Origin: Deinococcus gobiensis I-0
Lineage (GTDB): Bacteria > Deinococcota > Deinococci > Deinococcales > Deinococcaceae
DNA: 64,000 nucleotides
Assembly (NCBI RefSeq): GCF_000252445.1
Contig: NC_017791.1
Location: 62,001 to 126,000 of the forward strand
Reading direction: 5' to 3'
Below the pieces are notes generated by a model. That model searched no databases. It saw only the letters and a list, made by a program, of their open reading frames with translations, and was not told the origin of the DNA. Made by a program: the position numbers and the translations under genes. This document shows positions 38,309 to 47,634 of this stretch, in pieces; the first letter of the stretch is position 1; the number at the start of each line of letters is the position of its first letter.

Positions 38309-39862
38309 ATGACCCACCGCGCCCAGCCCGCCGCCGCCACCTTCCTCCTGCTCCTCGGCGCCCTCAGCCTCTCCCAGGCCAGCGCCGCCCAGAACACCGT
38401 CGCCGGCAACACCACCCGCGCCGGGACCGAGATCACCAACACCGGCTCCCTCGACTACCTCACCGACGAAGGCACGAACGCCACCGACCCCAGCAACACC
38501 GTCACCGCCACCGTCAAGCACGTCCCCGCCGTCGCCATCACCCCCAACGGCGGCACCGACGGCAATCCCGGCGGCACCCCCGTCTGCGGCCAGACCGTCA
38601 TCGGTATCCCCGGCCAGAATGCCGTCCTCACCTACGAAATCCAGAACGTCAGCAACGGTCCCGACGTCTACGACCTCACCACCGCCCTCGGCAACGCCGC
38701 CCCCCAGCAGAACACGGCCGTCACCTATTACCTCGACGACGGCGACGGCGCCTTCAACCCCGATACCGACCAGCCCGTCACCTCCGTCAGCCTGGACGTG
38801 GGCGAGACGCGCACCCTCTTCGCCACCTACCCCATCGACGCCGCCGAGGCCGGGACCACCCAGTTCCAGATTTCCCCGGTCGCCACCAGCGGCGCGGACC
38901 ATACCGTGGCCGACAGCGGCAACATCGGCTGTGTCGATACCCAGGACCGCGTGGGGGCCGAACTGCAAGGCGACAACCAGCGGCGCACCACCGCGCCCGC
39001 CACCATCGTCACGCAACACACGCTGCGCAACACCGGCAACGTCACCCTGAACGCGAGCAGCCTGCAGCTCGACCAGAGTGCCGGCAAGTACCCCACCACC
39101 TACCGCCTGGGCACCCAGACGACCGAGTACGCCACCCCGCAGCAGGCCCTCGCCGCCTTCGGCGACCTCGCCATGGGCCAGAGCGAGCCCCTGTTCGTCA
39201 CACAGCAGGTCCCCGCAGGCGAAGCCAATGGAAGCTCCAGCACCGTGCGGCTGTTCGCCTACAGCCCCGAGACGGCCTCGCCCGAGCGGGCGGTCCTGAC
39301 GCCCTACAACGCCGAGGCCTTCCGCGTGGACGAGCTCTACATCACGCGCGGCATCGGCCGCATCGACAAGACGCAGGCCCTGTGCACGGTGGACGCCGAC
39401 GGCCTCCTGAACTGCCCGAGCGGCCAGACGATGTTCGACAACATGGACACCTACAAGCAGCCCATCGTGGCCGAGCCGTGCAGCGTCATCAAGTACGCCC
39501 TGTTCGCGCGCAACGGCGGCGACGCCCTCCTGCGCCAGGGCCGCCTGCGCGACACGGTCCCCGCCAGCACCAGCCTGATCGGCGCCGTGCCGATGTTCGC
39601 CAACAGCGCGGCCCTCTACCGCGTGGACGGCGGCGCGTGGACGACCACCGCGCCCGAGAAGCTCGCCGAGGGCCAGACCCTGGAGATCGCGCCGGATCTG
39701 GACGGTGACGGCGCCTTCACCGACGCCGACGGCATCCCCGCGCAGAACAACCAGATCGGCGCCGCCCTGTACGTGCAGGTGAAGGGCCCCAACTGCGCCG
39801 CGCCGAGCGGCTTCCCCTTCGAGTCGATCAACAACTTCCAGGCCTCGTCCGTCAGAAACTGA
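38309..39862 (+). CDS. Secreted repeat protein (DUF11/adhesin-like), probably 3'-truncated
   Basis: 517 residues with a signal peptide ending QASAAQ. The mature protein has bacterial-surface features: AGTEITNTGSLDYLTD, LTYEIQNVSNGPDVYDLT, TYYLDDGDGAFNPDTD and LEIAPDLDGDGAFTDADG, the Asp-rich loops possibly binding Ca. Paired Cys residues suggest disulfides. The expected C-terminal domain is missing: the frame stops soon after SGFPFESINNFQ, at the point where an unrelated minus-strand gene is also cut. AAGGAC lies before the ATG. Confidence 0.7.
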   Translation: MTHRAQPAAATFLLLLGALSLSQASAAQNTVAGNTTRAGTEITNTGSLDYLTDEGTNATDPSNTVTATVKHVPAVAITPNGGTDGNPGGTPVCGQTVIGIPGQNAVLTYEIQNVSNGPDVYDLTTALGNAAPQQNTAVTYYLDDGDGAFNPDTDQPVTSVSLDVGETRTLFATYPIDAAEAGTTQFQISPVATSGADHTVADSGNIGCVDTQDRVGAELQGDNQRRTTAPATIVTQHTLRNTGNVTLNASSLQLDQSAGKYPTTYRLGTQTTEYATPQQALAAFGDLAMGQSEPLFVTQQVPAGEANGSSSTVRLFAYSPETASPERAVLTPYNAEAFRVDELYITRGIGRIDKTQALCTVDADGLLNCPSGQTMFDNMDTYKQPIVAEPCSVIKYALFARNGGDALLRQGRLRDTVPASTSLIGAVPMFANSAALYRVDGGAWTTTAPEKLAEGQTLEIAPDLDGDGAFTDADGIPAQNNQIGAALYVQVKGPNCAAPSGFPFESINNFQASSVRN

Positions 39863-39936
39863 TTCGAGGTCGGCACGAATACCCATAAGCTCCACACCAG
39901 GCGCTGCGCTTCGAGCTCCGCCAGTGTCGTGGACAT
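39853..39936 (-). pseudogene. Start of an unidentified minus-strand gene, cut at a breakpoint
   Basis: A strong ribosome site (GGGAGG) and an ATG at 39936 begin MSTTLAELEAQRLVWSLWVF, then VPTSNQF. The frame then enters antisense of the secreted protein gene with no coding character. It is a short relic and marks a recombination junction near 39850. Confidence 0.45.
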
Positions 39937-39966
39937 CAGTCCTCCCTTCTGGGCACGGCACCCATC

Positions 39967-40336
39967 TCAGATGGTCACGTCGTAGCGGTGCATGTAGATC
40001 GGCGCGTCTTCACCCAGGATCATCCGGGTCTGCTCGTTCTCCAGCAGCTGGTACGCCGCCGTCAGGTCGCGCGCCCGGCCCGACTTGACCATCCGCTCGG
40101 CGATCATCGCCCACTCTTCCGCCGCCGCTTGCGCATCCTCCCGTTCCTCCGGCGTCAGGTCATCATCCATCACCTCACCCGCATCCTCGCCATCCTCACC
40201 CATCAGCGCCTCGAGGTACGCGTCCTCCGAGTCGAAGTCCTCAGGCGTCAGACCCCTAGAGCGGTCCACCCCTCCGTGCATTTCTGCAAGCAGGTCATCC
40301 AGGTCCACGGCCGCGATCGAATCGAAAAAGGTCATA
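39967..40336 (-). CDS. Small acidic protein, about 122 residues
   Basis: Starts MTFFDSIAAVDLDDLLAEMH. Very rich in Asp and Glu (PEDFDSEDAYLEALMGEDGE, VMDDDLTPEEREDAQAAAEE), calculated to be strongly negative. The end is less acidic (RDLTAAYQLLENEQTRMILG). No family recognised; such proteins can be DNA mimics or chaperone-like, but that is speculation. Divergent from 40413-41348, which carries box 2. Confidence 0.6.
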
Positions 40337-40383
40337 CCCTCACCGTGCAAACACGCCATGAGCCCCGCGTGAGGCGCCTGGAG

Positions 40384-40406
40384 GTCACCCCAAGTGCACG
40401 CATCCT
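40384..40406 (+). promoter_or_regulatory. Accessory-module promoter box 2
   Basis: GTCACCCCAAGTGCACGCAT (two changes from consensus), -10-like CATCCT, 6 nt, then the GTG at 40413. It lies between divergent genes and points to the right-hand one. Confidence 0.7.
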
Positions 40407-40412
40407 CCCCCC

Positions 40413-41348
40413 GTGCCCGCTTCCCCACACCTCCCCGACCGCACGGCCGTCGCCCAGGCCCTCCAGGCCCCCGAACCCTTCCCCCTCCACCTGCTCCAGC
40501 ACCACCTCGCCGATGACACCGCCACGCTTCCCGACATCCACCCCGCCACGCTGGCCACCACGCTCGACCAGCCCCATCACCGCAGCACGGGCGAGACCAC
40601 CCTCCTCCTCTCTGCCGGGCACACCCTGCGCCAGACCATCACCCTTCTCCCCTCAGCGCCCCTTCCACCCCTTGCCATCTCCCAGAGCGACACCCTGCAC
40701 CTGTGCTACGTGCAGGACGGCCGTCTGGACACCTACACCCGCCTCGCCCTGCCCCACGCCTGTGTTCAGCTCACCCACGGCCTGACCGCACCCCAGCTCG
40801 ACGACCCGGTCGTCTCTTTCCCCGGCACGCTCGACGACCTGCGCCTCCTGATCCGGTACCTCCAGCAGCTCGAAGCCCGGCTCCTCACCGAACCTCACAG
40901 CCGACTCCTCGACCCCCAGGTCTTCGCCGATCTCCTCGTCGCGCACTATGGCGGCCAGCGCCTGCCCCACATGTCCGCCCCAGCCCAGCTCCGCCTGCAT
41001 GACACCTGGGAGCGTCCCTGGACCCACGACGCGCTGCCCGGCGGCACCATCCGCACCCTGACCCAGGCCCTCGGCGCACGTGGCTGGACGGCGCGCAGTC
41101 AAGGTCTTGCGCAACGTCTCCTCGCCTCCCTTCCGCCCACCCCATTCAGCCCCACGTCCCTGCTCACTCTCGCGCAGGACACCCCGGAGGCCTGGGCAGG
41201 CCAGCTCGATTGGGACCAGCGCCTCTGGCACCTGCACCGACTCTACGACCAGACGAAACAGCCCGAAGTGTCGGTTTTTTTCGAGCCACACGACATAAAC
41301 ACCGTACATCCCTCGCGCTCGGAGTCACCCCAAGTACACGCACCCTGA
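40413..41348 (+). CDS. Hypothetical protein, 311 residues
   Basis: Not recognised. Leu-, His- and Thr-rich, helical: FPLHLLQHHLADDTATLPDI, LDDLRLLIRYLQQLEARLLT, TIRTLTQALGARGWTARSQG. No signal or membrane segment. The last residues (SESPQVHAP) are encoded by box 3 itself, so the reading frame runs through the promoter of the next gene. The GTG start follows from box 2. Confidence 0.6.
   Translation: MPASPHLPDRTAVAQALQAPEPFPLHLLQHHLADDTATLPDIHPATLATTLDQPHHRSTGETTLLLSAGHTLRQTITLLPSAPLPPLAISQSDTLHLCYVQDGRLDTYTRLALPHACVQLTHGLTAPQLDDPVVSFPGTLDDLRLLIRYLQQLEARLLTEPHSRLLDPQVFADLLVAHYGGQRLPHMSAPAQLRLHDTWERPWTHDALPGGTIRTLTQALGARGWTARSQGLAQRLLASLPPTPFSPTSLLTLAQDTPEAWAGQLDWDQRLWHLHRLYDQTKQPEVSVFFEPHDINTVHPSRSESPQVHAP
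41324..41346 (+). promoter_or_regulatory. Accessory-module promoter box 3
   Basis: Exact consensus GTCACCCCAAGTACACGCAC, -10-like CACCCT, 5 nt to the ATG at 41352. It overlaps the 3' end of the upstream gene. It would drive the five-gene operon 41352-44511. Confidence 0.75.
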
Positions 41349-41351
41349 AGC

Positions 41352-42347
41352 ATGTCCGCCGCCGCCACGCCTCCGCCCAGCTTCCCGGCCTTCCCCCTCG
41401 CCGCGCCCATCACCATCTACTTCGACTTCTGCCCCCACCTCCCCAACCAGGCCGGCACCTGGGGCGCGGTCTTCTATGCAGGCCCTGCCGACCACCACCG
41501 CGTCGGCGGCCTGCTCCCGGCGCACACCGCCTCCGAGGACGGTGCGCTCAACGAACTCCTGCGCCTGATCCATGCCCTGAACCTCCCGGCCGCCCAGCTT
41601 TACACCGACCATCCGAATCTCGTCGCGCGCCGGGCGGCCGAACTGCCGGCCCCCTTCACCCTGGCGACCTGTCACCCCACCCATCCCGGCCACCGTCAGG
41701 CCCTCGAGGAGGCTCAGCGCCAGCAGGAGCCCTACACCACCGTGCACCGCTGGGGGCAACGCCAGCACGGCGCTGGGCAGCACGTCCCCCCTCAGCCCAC
41801 TGGGGAACTGCAATGCCGGTACCGCCTCGTGAGCCAGGCGCTCTACCTGGATCTGTGCATCAGCGGTCTCCCGGACACCCTCCGGCTCGGCCGGCAGCAC
41901 GCGCCAGGGCAGTTCAGTGTCGACGCCCAGGAGACCCAGACGGCCCTCCATCATCACCTGCTGCGCATCTACGGCCCGGCGCTCGCCCCACACCTGCCCC
42001 GACTGGAAGAGTTGATCTGGAAGGACTTTCAGCACCGGCAGACGGAGCTCACCCGACATCCTTGCACCGCTTGGGCCACCCCTCCGGGCGTGCAGAAGAT
42101 CTTGCTCCGGGCTGGTGTGATCACGCCCGACCAGACCTTCCAATGCCGCCGAGCAGGGCGCACGAACCTGCGCCTGAGCTACGGCTCCTGTCAGACCATC
42201 CGCACACTCACCCGTCCCCAGCGCGACTGGGCCCACATCGTGCGCCAGCTCATGCGCGACGCCGGCGCGACCGACCACGATCTCCTCCAGTTTCAGGACC
42301 TCTACACCCAGCAGGTCCTCGACCTGCTTCAGGAGCCCCAGGCATGA
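41352..42347 (+). CDS. RNase H-like fold protein, paralogue A
   Basis: 331 residues. The N-terminus has an RNase H-like arrangement: ITIYFDFCPHLP with GTWGAVFYAG (strand with catalytic-type Asp, then a Gly/Trp turn), TASEDGALNELLRLIHAL (helix with Glu) and AAQLYTDHPNLV (second Asp). This D-E-D pattern mirrors RNase HI but diverges elsewhere, so the fold assignment is inference. The C-terminal half is a different, unrecognised domain. Paralogue B (43182-44024) shares the pattern. First gene of the box-3 operon; ATGA overlap with the next gene. Confidence 0.6.
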   Translation: MSAAATPPPSFPAFPLAAPITIYFDFCPHLPNQAGTWGAVFYAGPADHHRVGGLLPAHTASEDGALNELLRLIHALNLPAAQLYTDHPNLVARRAAELPAPFTLATCHPTHPGHRQALEEAQRQQEPYTTVHRWGQRQHGAGQHVPPQPTGELQCRYRLVSQALYLDLCISGLPDTLRLGRQHAPGQFSVDAQETQTALHHHLLRIYGPALAPHLPRLEELIWKDFQHRQTELTRHPCTAWATPPGVQKILLRAGVITPDQTFQCRRAGRTNLRLSYGSCQTIRTLTRPQRDWAHIVRQLMRDAGATDHDLLQFQDLYTQQVLDLLQEPQA

Positions 42348-42823
42348 CCCCCACCCTCCCGCACCCCACGCCTACCCCCCTGGCCTGGTACGTCGCCCTC
42401 ACCGCCCCCCCACGCCCCGGCATCGACGCCTGGGATAACCGGGTGACGGTCCTCCTGGACGGGCAGGTCCTCACCGTCACCCAGGGCAATGGCCGGCACA
42501 CTACGGCCGTCACCCTGCCGCCGTCCTTCCTGGGCCTGACCCGAGAACTCCTCGACCAGCGGCCGGACATCACGCACCGGGTGCTGGTGCTCGACGAGCA
42601 CACCATCACCAGGCAGGACTGCGCTCGCGTCGTCTATGAAGCCCGGCTTCCCCTCACCTCGCCCCGCGCCGAGCTGAGCCTGCTGCGGCCCTGCGCCCAG
42701 CAAGCCCTGAGTGCAGGGGCGGATGGGCGTTGGAAACCGGTGCAGGCGGCCTTCCTCCTCAATCCCCCGGGCTATCAACCCCAACTGCACATTCACCAGG
42801 AGGCCCTGGACACATGGGCGTAG
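42344..42823 (+). CDS. Hypothetical protein, 159 residues
   Basis: Not recognised. Beta-rich N-terminal half (RVTVLLDGQVLTVTQGNGRH, THRVLVLDEHTITRQDCARV), and PRAELSLLRPCAQQALSAG after it. It starts with an ATGA overlap on the preceding gene and overlaps the next start by 10 nt, so it is translated as part of the operon. Confidence 0.6.
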   Translation: MTPTLPHPTPTPLAWYVALTAPPRPGIDAWDNRVTVLLDGQVLTVTQGNGRHTTAVTLPPSFLGLTRELLDQRPDITHRVLVLDEHTITRQDCARVVYEARLPLTSPRAELSLLRPCAQQALSAGADGRWKPVQAAFLLNPPGYQPQLHIHQEALDTWA

Positions 42824-43185
42824 AGGAGACCTGGCCGCCCCCTCTGCCCGAGGTGGTCCAGAGCTGGCCCGTCCCCCGTGGGCAGAAGCACCGCCCTGCC
42901 CGGTGGGTCGGTGGGGACGGGGCGCAGTACCGCGCTTTCTTCCAGGGCGTGCTCGATGACGAGGGAGAGGACGCCCTCGCCCGGATCTGGAATGACGCCC
43001 CACGTTCGCCCCACGCGGCCGCGACCCGCTGGTACTGCCCTGGCGTGCCCATGTACGCCACCGATCTGCGGACGGAGGGCCCTTCACGCCCCCGGCACGG
43101 CTATCTGGTGCCCGCCCGTGCGGCGCTCCTTGCCCTCGACCACGGCCACGTCCTCTGCCGTACCCGCCCCCTGGAGCACCCGTGA
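42814..43185 (+). CDS. Hypothetical protein, 123 residues
   Basis: Not recognised. Trp-, Pro- and Arg-rich (RPARWVGGDGAQYRAFFQGV, EDALARIWNDAPRSPHAAAT, RHGYLVPARAALLALDHGH). AGGAGG lies upstream, inside the previous gene. The stop overlaps the GTG of paralogue B (GTGA). Confidence 0.55.
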   Translation: MGVEETWPPPLPEVVQSWPVPRGQKHRPARWVGGDGAQYRAFFQGVLDDEGEDALARIWNDAPRSPHAAATRWYCPGVPMYATDLRTEGPSRPRHGYLVPARAALLALDHGHVLCRTRPLEHP

Positions 43186-44024
43186 CCACACCCCCGATCA
43201 GCCCTGAATCGCCCGCAGCCGCCCCCAGACCACACGGCACGACCCTGCTCGACGAACTCACCGTCCACTTCGACTACAGCGGCGACCTGCCCGGCGGTGG
43301 GGGCACCTGGGGGGCTGTCTTCTCTTACGGCCCTCGCACCTGCGCCTTCGGGGGCCTCCTCGCCCCCGATCAGGCCTCCGAGGAAGGTGCGCTCGAAGAA
43401 ACCCTCCGCCTCCTGGACCTCTTCAACATCCAGACCGTCACGCTCTTCACAGACAGCGCCGAGCTCTTCCGCAAGCGGCACACTACCCTCCCCACCGGCC
43501 GACAACTCCTCACCTGTCCACGCCGTACCCCCGATCACGTGCGTGCCCATGAACGCGCCCAGTCCTACCGCCAGCCCTATCAGACCCTCGCGAAGTGGCA
43601 GGCCCAGCTCACGGCTGTCCAGCCCCTCCCCGTCACGGCCCTCCCGACCCTCCCTCTCATGCCCACGCATCGTCGCCGCGCCGGCCGCCTCTTCGTCGCG
43701 CTCCGGCTCTCCGGCCACACGTACGAGACGTCCCTGGGCTCATATCGGAAGAAGGACCGGTCGCTCGTGCCGCATCTCCCCCCACAGATCATCCAGGCAC
43801 GCCTGCGCAAGGCCCTGCTGCGACAGGGGGGGACCGGCATTCAACCCGTCGTGGATCTCCTCACGCAAGCGCTCTGGGACGACTTCCAGAAGCACCTCCC
43901 CACCCTCGCCCGGCAGAACAGTGTCCAGGGTGCGCCGCTCTACCCGCATCTTGCCCCTCTCCTGATCGTCCCCGCCACCCATGGCGCTGTCCACGAGCAC
44001 CGGCCTGCATTGGACCAGGCTTGA
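43182..44024 (+). CDS. RNase H-like fold protein, paralogue B
   Basis: 280 residues. Same pattern as paralogue A: LTVHFDYSGDLPGGGGTWGA, QASEEGALEETLRLLDLFNI and VTLFTDSAELFRKRH, i.e. Asp, Glu and Asp on the expected secondary structures. The C-terminal part (LFVALRLSGHTYETSLGSYR, LRKALLRQGGTGIQPVVDLL) is weakly similar to A. Two diverged RNase H-like copies in one operon suggest a heteromeric or stage-specific nuclease; this is inference. Confidence 0.6.
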   Translation: MTTPPISPESPAAAPRPHGTTLLDELTVHFDYSGDLPGGGGTWGAVFSYGPRTCAFGGLLAPDQASEEGALEETLRLLDLFNIQTVTLFTDSAELFRKRHTTLPTGRQLLTCPRRTPDHVRAHERAQSYRQPYQTLAKWQAQLTAVQPLPVTALPTLPLMPTHRRRAGRLFVALRLSGHTYETSLGSYRKKDRSLVPHLPPQIIQARLRKALLRQGGTGIQPVVDLLTQALWDDFQKHLPTLARQNSVQGAPLYPHLAPLLIVPATHGAVHEHRPALDQA

Positions 44025-44025
44025 C

Positions 44026-44511
44026 ATGCGCGGCAGGCGATCTTTCCATAGCCTTTTACAGCACCTCCGACACGGCCTGTACGCGCTCGTGAACAGGGGC
44101 GTTCCCCTTGGCCGTCAGCCACAAGCGCTCCAGTCACACCACGATCTTCCCGACGAGGACCGGAGGACATCTGGCCTCTGCGCGTTCTGCTTGACCCCCA
44201 GCGAGGCGCTCGACAGCGTCTGGCCGCTCTGTCCAACCTGCACGGCCGACCAGCAGGCCTGGGAGAACAACTTCAGCCTTCAGGGCACATGCACCGAGTG
44301 CGGGATGCCCCAGGTCGGCCTTAACAGTGGCGGCCTTTGCCACCCCTGTGTCCATGACTTCGATTTTGATGGCACCTGCCACGGCTGCGGCGCCCAGCGC
44401 CAAGACCTCAACCGCTGGAATGTCTGCCGCCGCTGCGCTCATGACGTTGAGCACCAGACCTTCCCCCGTGAGCCAGATCATCGCCCGGCCACTGAACGTT
44501 CTCTCCTGTGA
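44026..44511 (+). CDS. Multi-zinc-ribbon protein, 161 residues
   Basis: Six CXXC pairs in order: CAFC, CPTC, CTEC, CHPC, CHGC and CRRC, enough for three zinc ribbons, spaced over residues 55-145. The N-terminus (MRGRRSFHSLLQHLRHGLYA) is basic and helical. Zinc-ribbon arrays commonly bind nucleic acids or mediate assembly. It starts 2 nt after paralogue B, so it belongs to the same operon. Confidence 0.65.
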   Translation: MRGRRSFHSLLQHLRHGLYALVNRGVPLGRQPQALQSHHDLPDEDRRTSGLCAFCLTPSEALDSVWPLCPTCTADQQAWENNFSLQGTCTECGMPQVGLNSGGLCHPCVHDFDFDGTCHGCGAQRQDLNRWNVCRRCAHDVEHQTFPREPDHRPATERSLL

Positions 44512-44548
44512 CAAGGGCTTCAGAGCCCAGGGGGCAGGCTGGCCCATC

Positions 44549-45016
44549 ATGCGCACCCCTTTCCCCTTCGCACTCTTCGCACTCGCGTTGACCGGCTGCA
44601 TGCCCGCCGCGACCACGAGCCTGACGCCACCCCCTACCCAGACCCAACTGTTCTGCGAAGGGCAGATGACGGGCCTCCTGAACAAGACCAGGGTCACCCT
44701 CACGCTCCTCCTCACCCCAGACGGCACCGCCAGTGGCCGCTTCGATGCCCAAGGCGACATCTTCGACGCCCAGGGCAAGGCCATCGTCCAGAATCTCGGC
44801 ACGACCCTGACCTTCAACGACCTCTACCTCCAACTTACGCCCCGCACGCAGGGGAGCATGTCGCCTCAACTCGGCTTCAAGAAGGGCATGCTGAGCGACG
44901 TGCGCGATGTGGGCACGGTCCTCGGCGGGACCGCAGATGCCCTTGGCAACTTCAAAGGGGCCTTCAACGACGCTCAGGGCACCCACCTCACCACCCTCCA
45001 CTGCCGCCCAAGCTGA
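44549..45016 (+). CDS. Lipoprotein, 155 residues
   Basis: MRTPFPFALFALALTGC ends in a lipobox (LTGC), so Cys17 should be lipidated. The mature part is beta-rich (RVTLTLLLTPDGTASGRFDA, TTLTFNDLYLQLTPRTQGSM). No family recognised. It is 37 nt downstream of the zinc-ribbon gene and may be co-transcribed. Confidence 0.7.
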   Translation: MRTPFPFALFALALTGCMPAATTSLTPPPTQTQLFCEGQMTGLLNKTRVTLTLLLTPDGTASGRFDAQGDIFDAQGKAIVQNLGTTLTFNDLYLQLTPRTQGSMSPQLGFKKGMLSDVRDVGTVLGGTADALGNFKGAFNDAQGTHLTTLHCRPS

Positions 45017-45101
45017 GCTCACCCGGAGTACACCCAGAACGCCGCCCTTGTGACGGCACCTGACGCCGCCCCGCTTCATAGGGTGCTCTAAAGTTCCGCC
45101 T

Positions 45102-45172
45102 ATGTCCGAACAACCCTATGACATCCTGATCGTGGGTGGAGGCTTCGCGGGGTTCCCTCCGGGCCGTGCAAT
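45102..45172 (+). pseudogene. FAD-dependent oxidoreductase, N-terminal stub
   Basis: ATG 45102 begins MSEQPYDILIVGGGFAGFPP, the FAD-binding GxGxxG of thioredoxin-reductase-like enzymes. The frame then runs antisense into recQ and stops. Upstream, TAAAGT plus 7 nt precedes the ATG, an intact leaderless-type promoter on a dead gene. The junction is at about 45160. Confidence 0.65.
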
Positions 45173-47515
45173 CTACTCGTCCAACTCGGTATTGATCGCG
45201 TCCAAAATGCTTTCTCCATAGGCCTCAATCCGCTTCGCCCCTAAACCGGGTAAGCCGATCAGTTCAGCCATCGTCCGTGGCAGGCGAGTGGCCAACGCTG
45301 TCAATGTGGCGTTTGGGAAAACCACATACGCGGCATATCCCGTTTCGCGGGCCAATTCGCGCCGCAGCTCTTGCAAGGCCACCAGAACCACCGGGTGCGG
45401 CTGAGGCCCTGAGGCCTCGACGGGGACACTCGGCTCCACCTGCGCCACCAGGGGGGCAATCACCTCCGGTACTCGCACGACCTCGACTTCGGGAGCCACA
45501 GGTTCGACGGGCAGCGGGAGGGGCGGGTCTGGGGATTCCAGCGTCACCTCCAGCAGCTCGGGCAGCACCGCCTTCTCTTGGGATGCTGGCCGCACGTCCT
45601 GTCCCCCTGATCCAACCCGGGGCGCGGCCAGCGTCTCCCAGGTCACGTCCTGGGGCACCAAGCCGAACTCGTGTGCCTGTACGGTCCCGCGCGGCCGCCG
45701 TTGCTCCTCGTGGACCCCAGAGCGCACGATCCGCAGCACCTCTGACCCGTATTCCGCCAGCCGGCGCTCCCCGATCCCGCTGACTGTGCCCAGCGTGTGC
45801 AGGCTGCCCGGCCGCAACTCCGCGACGGCCTTCAAGGTCGCGTCGCTGAAGATCACGTACGGCGGTACCTTCAGTTGCCCGGCGCGCTCTGCCCGCCATG
45901 CCCGCAAGGCCAGGAACAGTGGCCGGTCATGTGCGCCGATCGCCACCCGCGTCGCCTGCGCGCGCTCCCGCTTGGGTGCCCGAGGCTTCACGGTGTCCTC
46001 GCGCAAGAGCAGCCGCACCTCCCCGCGCAGGATGCCCCGCGCCCGCCCGGTCACCGTCAGGCCCTGATACGGCCCGGCCGTCAGGTATCCCAGGCTCACC
46101 AGCTGCCGCAGCACACTGCGCCAGACCTTCACGTCATGCCCCTGACCCACCCCATAGGTCGGGAGCTGCCGGTGCCGCTTGTTCTTGTCGTTGTCCTTCC
46201 CCAGCAGGATGTCCGTCAAGTACGCCGACCCGTATCGGTTCCCCGTCCGAATCGCCGCCGAGAGCGCCATCTGTGCCTCCTGCGTCATGTCCCGCACCGT
46301 GGGCGGGTTCAGGCACACGTCGCAGTTCCCGCACGGCTCTGGAAGCGTCTCGCCGAAGTAGGAAAGCAACAACTGCCGCCGGCATGTCGCGGCCTCGCAA
46401 TAGGTCAGCAGGGCGTCGAGCTTCCCTGCCTCGATGCGTTTCACGTCCTCAGGTGCGTCACTATCTGCGAGCATCCGGCGTACGTTCACCACGTCGGCCA
46501 GCCCGTAGACCATCCACGCGGTACTCGGCAGGCCGTCGCGTCCGGCGCGACCCGTCTCCTGGTAGTAGCCCTCCATGCTCTTGGGCAGGTCGAGGTGCGC
46601 CACGAAGCGCACGTTCGGCTTGTCGATGCCCATGCCGAAGGCCACCGTGGCGACCACGATCAGCCCTTCCTCGTTCAGGAAGCGCTCCTGCGCCCAGCTG
46701 CGCTCCTGCGGCGGCATCCCCGCATGGTACGCCACCACCGGCAGGCCCTGCTCCTGAAGCCACTGCGCTGTTTCCTCCACCGACCGCCGGGACAGGCAGT
46801 AGATCACCCCAGCATCGCCCAGGTGCTCCGCCTGGATAAAGTCCAGGAGTTGCTGCCGGGGACTGGTCTTGTCCGCCACCCGGTACTGGATGTTCGGCCG
46901 GTCGAAGCTGGAGACGAACTCCGGCGCCCGCTGCAGGCCCAGCACCTGTCGGATGTCCGCCCGGGTCCGGTCATCGGCCGTCGCCGTCAGGGCAATCCGG
47001 GGCACCTCGGGAAACTCGGTGGTCAGGACGCTGAGCTGCTGGTACTCCGGCCGGAAGTCATGCCCCCACTGGGAGACACAGTGCGCCTCGTCGACCGCAA
47101 ACAGGGCAATCTGCGCCCGGTGCAGCAGCTCCAGCGTGCGGGGCAGGAGGAGCCGCTCCGGGGCGATGTAGAGCAGATCCAGCCGCCCTGTCAGGACGGC
47201 CTGCTCGACCGTCCGGGCCGCCGTGGGGGAGAGGGTCGAGTTTAAGTAGGCCGCCCGCACGCCCAGCTGGCGCAGGGTATCCACCTGGTCCTTCATCAGC
47301 GCGATCAGCGGGGAAACGACGATGCCCACCCCAGGGCGCAGGAGGCTGGGGAGCTGGTAACACAGGCTCTTGCCCCCGCCGGTCGGCATGAGCACGAGCG
47401 CGTGCCCCCCCTCGGCGACCGTGCGCACGATGTCACCCTGCACGCCCCGAAATTCGTTGTACCCCCAGACCCGTTGCAGGACTTCCAACGCCTGGGGCAG
47501 CACGGTCGCCGTCAT
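45173..47515 (-). CDS. recQ: RecQ-family ATP-dependent DNA helicase
   Basis: 780 residues. SF2 helicase core: Walker [16 protein letters not shown] near residue 45, DEAH box [20 protein letters not shown], motif [13 protein letters not shown] and [28 protein letters not shown] zinc-binding domain ([24 protein letters not shown]) and RQC follow. Two HRDC domains close the protein ([16 protein letters not shown] with [25 protein letters not shown] with [11 protein letters not shown]). Deinococcus RecQ typically has three, so one is missing here. It unwinds recombination intermediates 3'-5'. The ATG at 47515 gives [20 protein letters not shown]. Confidence 0.93.
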   Translation of the reverse strand: MTATVLPQALEVLQRVWGYNEFRGVQGDIVRTVAEGGHALVLMPTGGGKSLCYQLPSLLRPGVGIVVSPLIALMKDQVDTLRQLGVRAAYLNSTLSPTAARTVEQAVLTGRLDLLYIAPERLLLPRTLELLHRAQIALFAVDEAHCVSQWGHDFRPEYQQLSVLTTEFPEVPRIALTATADDRTRADIRQVLGLQRAPEFVSSFDRPNIQYRVADKTSPRQQLLDFIQAEHLGDAGVIYCLSRRSVEETAQWLQEQGLPVVAYHAGMPPQERSWAQERFLNEEGLIVVATVAFGMGIDKPNVRFVAHLDLPKSMEGYYQETGRAGRDGLPSTAWMVYGLADVVNVRRMLADSDAPEDVKRIEAGKLDALLTYCEAATCRRQLLLSYFGETLPEPCGNCDVCLNPPTVRDMTQEAQMALSAAIRTGNRYGSAYLTDILLGKDNDKNKRHRQLPTYGVGQGHDVKVWRSVLRQLVSLGYLTAGPYQGLTVTGRARGILRGEVRLLLREDTVKPRAPKRERAQATRVAIGAHDRPLFLALRAWRAERAGQLKVPPYVIFSDATLKAVAELRPGSLHTLGTVSGIGERRLAEYGSEVLRIVRSGVHEEQRRPRGTVQAHEFGLVPQDVTWETLAAPRVGSGGQDVRPASQEKAVLPELLEVTLESPDPPLPLPVEPVAPEVEVVRVPEVIAPLVAQVEPSVPVEASGPQPHPVVLVALQELRRELARETGYAAYVVFPNATLTALATRLPRTMAELIGLPGLGAKRIEAYGESILDAINTELDE

Positions 47516-47600
47516 TCCTTCCAGTCTACTGCGTTCTGCCTGGAACAGAACCCTGGCCGAAGGCACAAACCGCCCTCTAGCGCGCACATCCCGTTGACAG

Positions 47601-47623
47601 GTCACCCCAAGAACACGCACCCT
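47601..47623 (+). promoter_or_regulatory. Accessory-module promoter box 4
   Basis: GTCACCCCAAGAACACGCAC (one change), -10-like CACCCT, then 11 nt to the ATG at 47635. Here a TTGACA lies directly upstream (47594-47599). It is divergent from recQ. Confidence 0.65.
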
Positions 47624-47634
47624 ATGGCCTCCAG

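Noticed and set aside
38231..39961. A 576-codon open frame on the minus strand
   Set aside because: It is antisense to the secreted protein gene, is low-complexity Gly/Val/Glu sequence and has no family features; an effect of high GC.
41324..41343. Box as a conserved protein motif (SPQVHAP)
   Set aside because: Other copies lie between genes and in different frames, so conservation is at DNA level.
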